A DNA stretch of 40,177 nucleotides from a virus. Of the stretch, positions 32,501-38,918 are shown piece after piece. Each line of letters opens with the position of its first letter. Positions within the stretch are counted from its first letter, which is position 1. Position numbers and translations under genes: made by a program. The DNA lies in IMG/VR virus record IMGVR_UViG_3300042298_001801, positions 1 to 40,177 of that record. One strand, 5' to 3'. The notes beneath the pieces were generated by a model. The model searched no databases. It had not been told where the DNA came from and worked only from the letters and a program-made list of their open reading frames with translations.

Positions 32501-34690
32501 TCTACAATCAAAAAACTTGAAGAAATGATTGCAAAGAAGGAGTCGGCTAAGGTTGAGTCTGGGCTTGCGATTGCTCGTGGTCAGGCGCGTAGCCGTGGAC
32601 CTCGCACCAGAGAGGCTATCCGTACAGATATGGATGCGGCTAAGGCTAGACTGAAAGAGTCTGTCAAGAAGAGCTTGATGGCTAATTCAAGTGTTGCTGG
32701 TTCAGGTTTTGGTGCGCTCGGAGGCAACTTCCAAGCACTAGCAAAGAACGCTCCAGAAGTGGTCAAGGCAATTAAGGACATTGTGGTTCTGACCATTGAA
32801 GACTTAAACGTTCAGCGGCTAGATAAGACGTTTTACGATGCTGTCCGCAAAGAGTCTGAAATGGATTTGTCGGACTCTGACATTCGTTCAGTAATGGCTG
32901 GGTTTTACAATGAAAAAGTTGTGCCAATAAGCGAGATTAGACAACGAGTTGCTAAGTTAAAGTCGCTGGCACGGGCAGAAGAAACATTGAAGCGGACGTT
33001 ATCGGGTGAAAACATTCCGGTTCGCAAACGCGCCGCGCTAACCGCTGAATTTGAAGAAGTGCAAAAGGAAATTGCTTCAATTCGCAAAACAACAAACCTA
33101 CAAGGCTCAATTAAAGACCTTGAAGGGCAACTTGCTTCTGGTAAATTTACTGTTAACCCGCCGAGAGAAGTAAGGGAATTGACCATTGAGCAAGCCAAAC
33201 TTCAAAAACGAGTAGACGATTTGCGTAAACGAATCAAGATGATGGTTAAGCTCAATGAGCCTAAAACTTCTGCTGATAAACTTGCTGACTTTGTTGGAGC
33301 AAGCGTTCTGTCAAACCCAGTAGCCCGTGCCTTTGACCTTGCCGCTAACACCGTCAAGCTAGGGTCGTATCTTGCCACAAACGGGCTTCGAGTGCCTATG
33401 CACGTTGCTATGGATCGCTTATTCCTAAAAGGCGTCTCTGGTGGTGGCGAAAGGTTAATCACCATTCGCAAACTCAGAAGAGCAATGGAAGGCTACGGCG
33501 CGTCTGTTAGAGAGGAATCAAGCCAGAACATGAAGGGCATGGACCCTGATAGCGCATCAAAGTACGGACGTGGTTCGTTTGTAGCCCGTGCTACAGGGAT
33601 GACTGATATTCCGTTCAAAGAGTTTTACAACCGCCTTGCCTTAGACGATATGGCGTCTGCGATTGCAGAAAAGGAGCTTGGCAGACGCGCTCCAAAGGCA
33701 GACCTAGACTACCGAATCAGGGAGCTAATCCAAAATCCTACGGATGAGATGGTAGCCGTTGCACACGATTGGGCTTTGCGGCAGACGTTCAACATTGATA
33801 ACGTGTTTGGAAAGTTGCAACGAAACATTGTCACTTCGCTTGAAGAGCTTGGCAGGGCGGGCGGTGGCGAGGCTGGAAAAGCGTATGGCAAAGTTGCAGG
33901 AATTATTTTAGAAACGCCTTTCAGGTTTTCTAAAGTGATTGGAAACGTTGCTTTAGATAGGTTGAACAGCAACCCGGTAGCCGCCGCTGTTGAATCTAGT
34001 ATGAGGCTTGCTTCAATGGGAAAATATGGTTATTCTCCAAAACAAGCTCGTCTGATTGCTGATATTGCGGCAAAGGGATTAACGGGCATGGCTCTTACTT
34101 ATGCTGGTCAATATGCTTATGAAAACGGAGCTTACGATCCTGAGTTAATCAAAACCGAAGGCGGGACGATGTTCTTTGACTTTGGCAAGATTGCTCAGAT
34201 TGGAGGTCCACTGGCTCCATTTATGTTCGGGGCGGCAATGCGAAAGATTGAAGACCTTGACTTGACAGAAAAGCAAAAGTCCGCACTACGATTCAAGATG
34301 ACGGTTGACATTTTAGCCGATCAACCTACGTTTTCGGGGGCTAAACGTGTTTCGCAAGCATTGGAAGGCGAAAAGGGAGCGGAGAAATTTGCGGGGCAAG
34401 TAAGTTCTACCCTTGTACCGTTCTCTGGGTTCCTTGGAGAATGGGCTAGGCAGCAAGACTCTTACAAGACAAAGCAGGAATACCAAAAAGAGCGGCGCGT
34501 AAAATCTGATAGCTTTACCGACGAGTTCAAAAAGAAAATTCCGTGGCTTCGTGAGACATTGCCTGATGCAAAGTTTACTAAGGTAGGCAAAAGTGGTAAG
34601 TCGTCTAGCCAATCTGCATCACCAACGCCCACCGACTTCTCCAACATGACCAACGAGGAACTCATGCGGATGTCTGGCGGCACGAACTGA
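26516..34690 (+). CDS. Giant ejection / polyvalent protein, gp16-like
   Basis: At 2724 residues this is the largest product, taking a fifth of the genome. It occupies the gp16 place. Layout: charged N-terminus, hydrophobic helical part (about 300-490, membrane-active like), repeat-rich linker (about 690-1080), a ParB-like core with FIDDGHHRAEAARILGK (about 1397-1413), DYPDLV repeats (near 1041, 1439, 1575), long coiled coils (about 1700-2250) and a C-terminal helical part with two hydrophobic stretches (about 2261-2305, 2515-2540). The domain mix resembles the 'polyvalent proteins' that phages inject with their DNA. Likely roles are DNA ejection channel and protection of incoming DNA. No DarB helicase or methylase, nor a N4-type polymerase motif, was seen. 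ATG 26516 overlaps the previous stop. Confidence 0.78.
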   Translation: MSQTPFEKTFGLNVPKVKEVKPTAPTTKPKAQDDGFKKLLKKNEADKKKGEATLPKSKDVRPSRKDFQDSTPQMKASNNRGSKTPAVDMLKQVNSTGAVNPSSFADTFTGRNIRFGQPITPESGWTLNRQIAEGGRSTIEAEMHSWDIKNFGVATFGDVNNVPKDKRALWQARQAHQARAQRILDGGVDPAPVRDPANYPGIDETLLSSLSAKPPMSYADTARATVKAQQEAQRYLQSDAETRSNQDLVKLFGDRSRRGSTFDPRVDAGTRRQIGSNQMDAVASPFEAENNDPISRAIGMAGVQSVSPLTGLTMSIANAGDVLQGREPRGTRDIASFLAKTTPGIEGMSDAELYGRAAASPLTRFFQEPVSFARAGTGDTRMSDELSGLGAGAEFIGNIIPQMAAGAATGGASLAGKVAAGVSLDLIPIAQMVQDMGGIENLPAMGRQLVETAFNPNAPEGARVNAIGMLTLLGFGATAGVTAKVNKIRGKVAPTSSLGDLSELIGNQPKTKWNPGRYEKVVDPRTGKVSEVFVPAESEVKAPVNAKPKVQANNRQGNPNLVRRELGIPPETSTTLTASSNINDSTLLDDWRGYMDSFELPRSQKGSGNALSDNEIKAKNKEFAERFAIELLRQEANGIKWDDVSDVFGERMSGMSQKDILGGRLQLIKRADALGVDLSGSMQAKAQRILDALGLNKPDENLPTPTFRKPRPRIDLGDADVIPTPEESFEITGKTLADPEIVKQVYAIRSADPSMGPGAIAKKLGLDIEDVQNAFDDINAQKSRNLRDEYDRLGEKASPEAMTEALNAAERDIALARVAYQSGDIELGEMNKQVADATARVDKINAQKASAKPEPAQAPKANENLPTPTFRKTRPRIDLGDADVIAPEAKPQPRAQFSDADVLPTSTRTRARRGVEQPEVAKVEPTPIASPTRAKSKPKAEPQAEWEPMIQKRYEDMVDAEIKLRKEASDTVDKKSADPRLSKFEDTLNTSPDRKNPDVYVPGKSGYEVTRSEWVGLQPEAYQERASNGHRSSVESRLRQGLPVPSKVLADYPDLVKKYINEKYRKPAQPQSFGDADVLPKPRAKKSEAKVKLSKAKPVLEEGQGGVPYYQKLGAMDAADPARKRMRAVPNNYKLAYSVAWYNAKRSLRESAQPTPKPTQTRASFTPKEATGYASGDTPNLVGMAKGKPPVKPILSKPDTQKTFTAIYNGKEVEVDDFKRAAQRVADNLSTGDHGYVRDPKGKLYEIATDKRSAIPVEKIRTKQERDIARLEEQLGKAKSDAERASIQSRIDATKSPQAPPAAPAKGVEAKGKEPWEMSAKSKEWNEFGVTNADRAAFGFAADDIKQIDPKKVLTKYKADQAQVLNEIKQSGLSKQEWAKTIKLDEPIQLLFEKGKFFIDDGHHRAEAARILGKNLNVDSVKIVDKPHRVIVERALKEGKPVPAEVLADYPDLVAKVKPDELPGDVAPEASPVKGKEPWEQPGGKDVLADAYMAEADRLARGQFGKPLNDSWTTVDGQPKLVKGIPDYDKPELVRRAADAIRAKLARGEEPELLERIKKAALDTSRKTLEVKLVAGGKATPEEIIAHPDLVAKYAPDQLKPTARQAKGVADVSDRLKSTTDNAFEGAVNVARERLDKLNRQKKIFLQTYKADGGDHLAKLKLDTAIGNARNDLDAEVRNYNKRNAELGLPPIKAPAAGKTVVTPRQAKGTKLKETFQKFKDTDVIIGIKHPRKNKKLTGSVARINPEKVKLLRQLAKDAAEYGIATLDEFVDYVGGMVDSASDQTKKIFRVAAKQVWEAEKGKAAPVAEATSPKGATGLANRVNDAEAATGSLSASPKGKGVKKGTGQAEGKRQVQAGEVNPSVVANDIAQKQRAFANEVEVGVLMEGKRQLVNARDSARAAWDKAIDSKGDTTFAKQEFDKAQAELDDFVGKVQTAKTKTSDAFRALQEGTRLEDGSFDDILDHYARKNNKKRSDLDLNSKDLVELKKVVEARDSTIKKLEEMIAKKESAKVESGLAIARGQARSRGPRTREAIRTDMDAAKARLKESVKKSLMANSSVAGSGFGALGGNFQALAKNAPEVVKAIKDIVVLTIEDLNVQRLDKTFYDAVRKESEMDLSDSDIRSVMAGFYNEKVVPISEIRQRVAKLKSLARAEETLKRTLSGENIPVRKRAALTAEFEEVQKEIASIRKTTNLQGSIKDLEGQLASGKFTVNPPREVRELTIEQAKLQKRVDDLRKRIKMMVKLNEPKTSADKLADFVGASVLSNPVARAFDLAANTVKLGSYLATNGLRVPMHVAMDRLFLKGVSGGGERLITIRKLRRAMEGYGASVREESSQNMKGMDPDSASKYGRGSFVARATGMTDIPFKEFYNRLALDDMASAIAEKELGRRAPKADLDYRIRELIQNPTDEMVAVAHDWALRQTFNIDNVFGKLQRNIVTSLEELGRAGGGEAGKAYGKVAGIILETPFRFSKVIGNVALDRLNSNPVAAAVESSMRLASMGKYGYSPKQARLIADIAAKGLTGMALTYAGQYAYENGAYDPELIKTEGGTMFFDFGKIAQIGGPLAPFMFGAAMRKIEDLDLTEKQKSALRFKMTVDILADQPTFSGAKRVSQALEGEKGAEKFAGQVSSTLVPFSGFLGEWARQQDSYKTKQEYQKERRVKSDSFTDEFKKKIPWLRETLPDAKFTKVGKSGKSSSQSASPTPTDFSNMTNEELMRMSGGTN
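28611..28680 (+). repeat. 70-bp in-gene repeat, copy 1
   Basis: 67 of 70 bases match 29100-29169. Both encode ENLPTPTFRKxRPRIDLGDADVI. The near-identity at DNA level, including third positions, indicates a recent duplication inside the giant gene. Confidence 0.9.
29100..29169 (+). repeat. 70-bp in-gene repeat, copy 2
   Basis: Second copy of the repeat at 28611-28680, with three mismatches. Two shorter protein echoes follow (FSDADVLPTS near residue 898 and FGDADVLPKP near residue 1072). Confidence 0.9.
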
Positions 34691-34727
34691 AAGAGACGAA
34701 AACGCGGTTAATCTTGTTAGGTTTATT

Positions 34728-35099
34728 ATGAGTTACATTGTTGACCGCATCTTAAATTCGCCTGAAACTATTGCCGTACCATCGTCCGCAAGTGATCCTA
34801 TTAACTTATGGTCAAGCATTGCCGCACTTCCTGCAACGTCGCTTCAAGACCTTGTTGTGTACTTGCATAATCCAGCAGGATCAGGCGCAAATCTTTACGT
34901 TGGTCTATTTAAGGAAGATACAGCAGTTACAGCAACAGTGGTTAGCATATCTGAAGGGCTTACATTTACGGTTGTACCTGGCGATACATTCCCGCTAGGG
35001 ATTCGGCGCGGTGCTGGTGAAATCTTCCTTACGGGCAATGGAGCCGCAATCAACATTGAAGTCACTATTGCATCCGTCACAGGAGTTCAAGCTTGCTAG
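34728..35099 (+). CDS. Unknown beta-rich tail protein (123 aa)
   Basis: No family recognised. Composition is beta-rich with many Ser, Thr, Val and Ala and no charged helix, typical of fibre or spike base domains. TTAGG lies 9 bases before ATG 34728. The stop overlaps the following SGNH gene by 7 bases, and that gene's AGGAG lies inside this one, so the two are translationally coupled. A tail-spike attachment or capping role is likely by position. Confidence 0.65.
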   Translation: MSYIVDRILNSPETIAVPSSASDPINLWSSIAALPATSLQDLVVYLHNPAGSGANLYVGLFKEDTAVTATVVSISEGLTFTVVPGDTFPLGIRRGAGEIFLTGNGAAINIEVTIASVTGVQAC

Positions 35100-36430
35100 G
35101 TAATAGCCTTGGCTCAGTGGTTAAGTCTAGCCAGTCGTACCTTGATCCAATACCAGGCGTAACAAACCAAAACGCGATTCACAGACTAAGCCAATTTCAG
35201 TCAGAAATTACTTCTACCGGAATTGACATTGTAGCGTTTGGGGACTCTATTCTTGGCACGATTCCAAATATAGCAGGTAGCGAGGCTCGTAACTATTACA
35301 GCATGATCGCGGTAGCGCGTCGCATTTTACAACAACGGCTTAACCCTGCATCTGTACCTGGCGGCATGGGCTTTGTTCACCTTACCAACGGTAGCTCGTT
35401 TGCCAGGAACGCTGACCCAATTAACTCGGCTGACCCTCTTACGGCAACGGATACGTACACCAACGGGGCAAGCGCGGACGGGGTAGGCGGTCGAATGACT
35501 CAGGTGAAGTCTGGTGCTACACGTTACTTTGGCGCGCTTCTGCGTGGCGATACGACGCCTACATCTAACTACCTTCCATCGGACAAAACAAGAATCAAAT
35601 CGTTTAGGGTGATTGCTCGGATTTACTCTGGTGGTCCAACGGTTCGGGTAGACGCGGCGGTAGCATCGTGGGCGGCTGCTGGTGCTGGATCGGTAACAGG
35701 TACGTTTGACACTAACAACGCTACTACAATTTATGGCGCAAAGTCTGGGGTTTTTACACTAGCCTCCGACACTGTTCACAACCGTATCATTGCTCGTGGC
35801 GGGGCGGCTGGTAACGACGCTTACATTGATGGCTATTTTCTTTACAACCTTGACCAATCTAGCGGCATCCGCGTCTCTGAAATTGGCAATCCTGGTGCTA
35901 AGTGGTCTGACTGGTCGGCAAACTCACTTACTGCAACCATTGGATCGTCTGCCACAAGGGCAAATCACTACCTTGCAAACCCGAGAGTAGCAATCCTTAG
36001 CTCGCTTATTAACGATGGCAACAACTACCCGACTACTTCTGTTGCGACGTTCAAGGCAAACGCCCGGAACGTTATCCAAAAGTGCGTAGACGAGGGCATG
36101 AACGTGATCTACGTTATCCCGCCTAAGCCTATTATTTCGGCGTTCTACGACATCGCAGGGGATGCGGGGCTTTCGGTCTATACCAACGGCTATTTGCCTA
36201 TGGTTGCGGCTGTGAGAGAGCTTGTTGCAGAGTTTCCTTCTAGGCTTACGATCCTTGATCTTGGGTTTATGAACGACTATGCCGCTTATGCTGATGTTGC
36301 AACAAAGAACGTAGCAAACGGCATTACCGAAAGTACAAGCACATTGGTTCACCTTGGAATACCGGGGCATAATTTAGCAGGAAAAGCTCTTGCAGATTTG
36401 ATCTATCGTGGATTAACTCTTTCTGTTTAA
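35093..36430 (+). CDS. Tail spike with SGNH hydrolase domain
   Basis: The 445-residue protein carries SGNH/GDSL blocks: block I VAFGDSIL with nucleophile S52, block III SSLINDGNN with N307, and block V STLVHLGIPGH with H420. The usual Asp three positions before the His is replaced by Thr. A beta-rich stretch of about 170 residues is inserted between blocks I and III. SGNH tail enzymes remove acetyl or other ester groups from host surface glycans, so it is probably the receptor-degrading spike. TTG 35093 with AGGAG at 7 bases is the start. Confidence 0.8.
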   Translation: MLGNSLGSVVKSSQSYLDPIPGVTNQNAIHRLSQFQSEITSTGIDIVAFGDSILGTIPNIAGSEARNYYSMIAVARRILQQRLNPASVPGGMGFVHLTNGSSFARNADPINSADPLTATDTYTNGASADGVGGRMTQVKSGATRYFGALLRGDTTPTSNYLPSDKTRIKSFRVIARIYSGGPTVRVDAAVASWAAAGAGSVTGTFDTNNATTIYGAKSGVFTLASDTVHNRIIARGGAAGNDAYIDGYFLYNLDQSSGIRVSEIGNPGAKWSDWSANSLTATIGSSATRANHYLANPRVAILSSLINDGNNYPTTSVATFKANARNVIQKCVDEGMNVIYVIPPKPIISAFYDIAGDAGLSVYTNGYLPMVAAVRELVAEFPSRLTILDLGFMNDYAAYADVATKNVANGITESTSTLVHLGIPGHNLAGKALADLIYRGLTLSV

Positions 36431-36489
36431 TGCAGGGCTTGCTTTTATTGTGCATAATCCGGTATGAACGTTGTACGTAGGAATGAACC

Positions 36490-37317
36490 ATGAAAGGAAT
36501 GTTCTGGGAAGACGGCATACTGAAAATCTCATTTGTAACCGATGAACATTTTCCTGTTCAGAGTGACGAAGCTATTGAGTGGCGGTTTGAGCAAATCGAA
36601 CAGTTCAAGCCGCACATTGTTTGGTTTGGTGGCGACGTTTACGACGGTGAGGCTTGGAGCCGTTGGGATCAAAAGAATTGGTCGCAATACGAAGAGTACG
36701 TCAAAACCGCCGAATACTTCCAGCGGTACAACGACATGGACTTCATTAAAAAGAAGGTGTGGATGTACGGCAACCACGAACATAACCGGACGCAACCGGG
36801 ACGCCTTAAAAAGTCTCAGTTAGAGCTTCTTGATTGGGAGTCGTTCGCTCCACCAGGTAAGTTAGCACTAAGGGATGTCGTTCAGGATTGGCGCATTATT
36901 AAGGATTATGGGTCTGATGTTTATAGAAGCATCGGACCCATTGCCTTTACGCATGGCACACGGCTAGGATTAAAAGCTGCTGAGGGCGAAGCTGATTACT
37001 TTGCTCCACACATGGGGCTATGTTTATCGGGGCATACGCACAAGCCCGTACCCGTCACTAGGGCAATGCGAAACGGAGGCGTTCCTGCTGATTACTGGTT
37101 TGCAAACGCTGGTACGGCAATGTGTCCCAAACTTGCTGACTACATGGGCAGGGCTAACCGTCAGGGATGGGGTTGCGGCATCGTAAACATCGAAGTCCAT
37201 TCCAAGGACGCCACGCTTTACAGTGAAGGTCGCAAAGTGTTCAGGACAAAGATTTGGGAAGCTGAAACTAAGATCAGGGGCATTTACCGGGACGTGATCC
37301 ACGGAAGGGTATCATGA
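36490..37317 (+). CDS. Calcineurin-like metallophosphoesterase
   Basis: The 275-residue enzyme has all five motifs of the family: DxH in TDEHF (D18, H20), GDxxD in GGDVYDG (D49, D52), GNHE in YGNHEHNR (N95, H96, E97), a histidine in FTHGTRLG, and GHTHKP. Two metal ions activate water to hydrolyse phosphomonoesters or diesters. Substrate is unknown; nucleic acid, nucleotide or phosphoglycan are possible. Its place between spike and beta-helix genes suits either a tail enzyme or a late-expressed nucleotide enzyme. AGGA lies a few bases before the ATG at 36490. It overlaps the next gene as ATGA. Confidence 0.88.
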   Translation: MKGMFWEDGILKISFVTDEHFPVQSDEAIEWRFEQIEQFKPHIVWFGGDVYDGEAWSRWDQKNWSQYEEYVKTAEYFQRYNDMDFIKKKVWMYGNHEHNRTQPGRLKKSQLELLDWESFAPPGKLALRDVVQDWRIIKDYGSDVYRSIGPIAFTHGTRLGLKAAEGEADYFAPHMGLCLSGHTHKPVPVTRAMRNGGVPADYWFANAGTAMCPKLADYMGRANRQGWGCGIVNIEVHSKDATLYSEGRKVFRTKIWEAETKIRGIYRDVIHGRVS

Positions 37318-38051
37318 AAACAATGAAAACAATTACCGTAAGAGAAGCCAACAGCCGCATCGCTCGGTATCGTGGCTTTCTAGGCTTAGAGATACCCGAG
37401 CTTATTGTACCGACGCCTGATCCTGTAGGTTGGTCTGACAAAGAGATTCTAGTGCCGTGTGGCTTTACAGGGTCGCTCTACTTCCAAACTGAAGGCGTCA
37501 ACGTGTCCATTGGTTCATCGTTCCGCAAGGGGCATAAGAAGGACGAAGAAGGCAAGCCGTACCTTGATGGGCTGATTCTTGAAGCGGTTGTTGAGCGTGG
37601 CATGGTCTTTGCTCAGAATGTCAGCCACTCCTTCTTTGATATTATCGTTAGGGGGTGCGAGGAAATAGGCACGGGAATCAAGCTCCAAGATTGCCAGAGT
37701 TTGGCTCTGTGCGCCACGCTGACGAACATCGGCATCCAAGACCCATATCTGACAGGGCAAGGGTACGGCGTGATCGTACAGGACTGCGAGGCTTGCATCA
37801 TCTCGGACGTGCAGGTGAGCGGGGCGCGGTATGGTGTTTCTCTCACGGGGTCGAGCGAGGCGATGCAGATCGTCAACGTGTTTGGTCATGTCCTGGTCGC
37901 TCATGTAGACTTCCATTCTGGCGAGCATCTGCGCCCGATCGTCGCTGGTGTTGCTTCGGTGAAAGACGGCAACGAGACGTTCGGCGGTGGATCGGTGGAT
38001 GGGCAATTCTACGGGGTTGAGGAATTGCGGCGGGTTGAGAAGGTTGGCTGA
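37314..38051 (+). CDS. Beta-helix protein, tail-associated (probable)
   Basis: The 245-residue product shows the regular short-strand pattern of right-handed parallel beta-helices (SFFDIIVRGCEEIGTGIKLQDCQSLALCATLTNIGIQ, VIVQDCEACIISDVQVSGARYGVSLTG), as found in spikes and pectate-lyase-like proteins. The first 100 residues have the phage's normal base composition. From about 37620 the DNA becomes clearly GC-richer with many G/C third positions, which points to acquisition of the 3' half by recombination. It is the last gene of the late block and may bind or cut a host glycan. Confidence 0.7.
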   Translation: MKTMKTITVREANSRIARYRGFLGLEIPELIVPTPDPVGWSDKEILVPCGFTGSLYFQTEGVNVSIGSSFRKGHKKDEEGKPYLDGLILEAVVERGMVFAQNVSHSFFDIIVRGCEEIGTGIKLQDCQSLALCATLTNIGIQDPYLTGQGYGVIVQDCEACIISDVQVSGARYGVSLTGSSEAMQIVNVFGHVLVAHVDFHSGEHLRPIVAGVASVKDGNETFGGGSVDGQFYGVEELRRVEKVG

Positions 38052-38053
38052 TT

Positions 38054-38124
38054 TGTACGGAAGGTGACCGCAAACCGTCCTTCTTCCGTACATTCTAGCC
38101 ATAATCGCCTCAGCACTTGAGGCG
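38054..38124. repeat. Inverted repeats between convergent late and early blocks
   Basis: The first pair is TGTACGGAAG (38054-38063) and CTTCCGTACA (38083-38092), with a 19-base spacer. The second is CGCCTCA (38106-38112) and TGAGGCG (38118-38124), with a 5-base loop. No T-run follows either, so they are not classic intrinsic terminators, but they lie exactly where transcription of the two blocks meets. The first arm shares TTTGTACGGAA with the early promoter region at 1758-1768. Confidence 0.6.
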
Positions 38125-38143
38125 AATCGCGGGGTTAATCGCC

Positions 38144-38410
38144 TCAGTCATTTTGCACCTTCGTTTTGAATTTTACGTTGTATTCGCTCAGTTCTTCAAA
38201 AGTCCGAATATCGCTTAGGTCTAGGTCCTTAGCGGAATCTTCAATGACTTCATGCGTAATCACATACTGAGTGCAAGCGCAAACGCTCAGCAATGATTCT
38301 ATGATTTTCTTAGGGTAAAGCCCTTCGCCGTGGTACAAAGTTCGACCCCATGCAAAGATTGCGAACCCTTGGGTTTCGTGTTGTACAATTATAATTTCGT
38401 CGTCATTCAT
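38144..38410 (-). CDS. Last gene of leftward early block, unknown 88 aa
   Basis: No family recognised. ATG 38410 lies after an A-rich leader (AGAGAAAAAAGAACA) with no strong ribosome site. The protein is acidic (MNDDEIIIVQHETQGFAIFAWG), with a helical middle (PKKIIESLLSVCACTQYVIT) and a charged C-terminus. It is separated from its upstream neighbour by a gap containing a stable hairpin, so its expression may be set independently from the rest of the block. Confidence 0.66.
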   Translation of the reverse strand: MNDDEIIIVQHETQGFAIFAWGRTLYHGEGLYPKKIIESLLSVCACTQYVITHEVIEDSAKDLDLSDIRTFEELSEYNVKFKTKVQND

Positions 38411-38427
38411 TGTTCTTTTTTCTCTGT

Positions 38428-38443
38428 GGGGGATTGCTCCCCC
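38428..38443 (-). other. RNA stem-loop with GNRA-type loop
   Basis: On the leftward RNA the sequence folds as GGGGGA-GCAA-UCCCCC, a 6-bp GC-rich stem with a GCAA tetraloop. It is followed by an A-rich leader, not a U-run, so it is not a terminator. It may protect the 3' or 5' end of processed message. Confidence 0.6.
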
Positions 38444-38458
38444 GGTTGGTGCGGTGGG

Positions 38459-38821
38459 TTAGGCTGGTTGCTTGGATTCAAGGGCTTTGATTCGGTTCTT
38501 TAGCTCTTCAATCTCAATCTTGGCTACGTCCTGGTCGTATTTCATCAGCCGAATTTGAACGTAGAGCGGGTGCTTCATTTCGTACATCTTGCCTGGATCA
38601 ACCTTGTCTGGGGTGGTCAGTACGCAAGTGTAGGAATCGGAAGCCACATCATAATCAACTTGTCGAAACAGGAACGGGCTTCTTAGCTTAAATTCCTCAA
38701 TGATGTCACTGCTTACTTGGAATGGTTCGGACGGGGCTGGGAACGCAATCCAATCGCTCTCATGCTCCATGCGCTGAATGATTGGTTGTTGTGATGCTGG
38801 TTTAGTTTCTGTAATGCTCAT
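38459..38821 (-). CDS. Unknown 120-aa early protein
   Basis: I place the start at ATG 38821, with GAGAG about 8 bases upstream; a TTG 30 bases before it would extend the protein by ten residues. No family recognised. The N-terminal 70 residues are mixed (ESDWIAFPAPSEPFQVSSDIIEEFKLRSPFLFRQVDYDVASDSYTCVL), and the end is a charged coiled coil (KYDQDVAKIEIEELKNRIKALESK), so it probably forms dimers. About 100 bases without a gene separate it from the methyltransferase upstream. Confidence 0.68.
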   Translation of the reverse strand: MSITETKPASQQPIIQRMEHESDWIAFPAPSEPFQVSSDIIEEFKLRSPFLFRQVDYDVASDSYTCVLTTPDKVDPGKMYEMKHPLYVQIRLMKYDQDVAKIEIEELKNRIKALESKQPA

Positions 38822-38918
38822 AAGTGTATTCTCTCGTCGGTCGTGGGGCAAAAGCCCATGTCAAATGTCCACCTGTGGGGGTGGGGGTGGGTAAATCTGC
38901 GGTGCTGAATTGCATGAG

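Noticed and set aside
38054-38092. Inverted repeat as an intrinsic terminator
   Set aside because: The 19-base spacer and the absence of a T-run on either strand do not fit. It is kept only as a possible protein-binding site.
37515-38102. 195-codon minus-strand frame over the beta-helix gene, and a 121-codon plus-strand frame at 37655-38020
   Set aside because: Both are explained by the GC-rich 3' half of the beta-helix gene. Neither product shows a domain pattern, while the beta-helix frame does.
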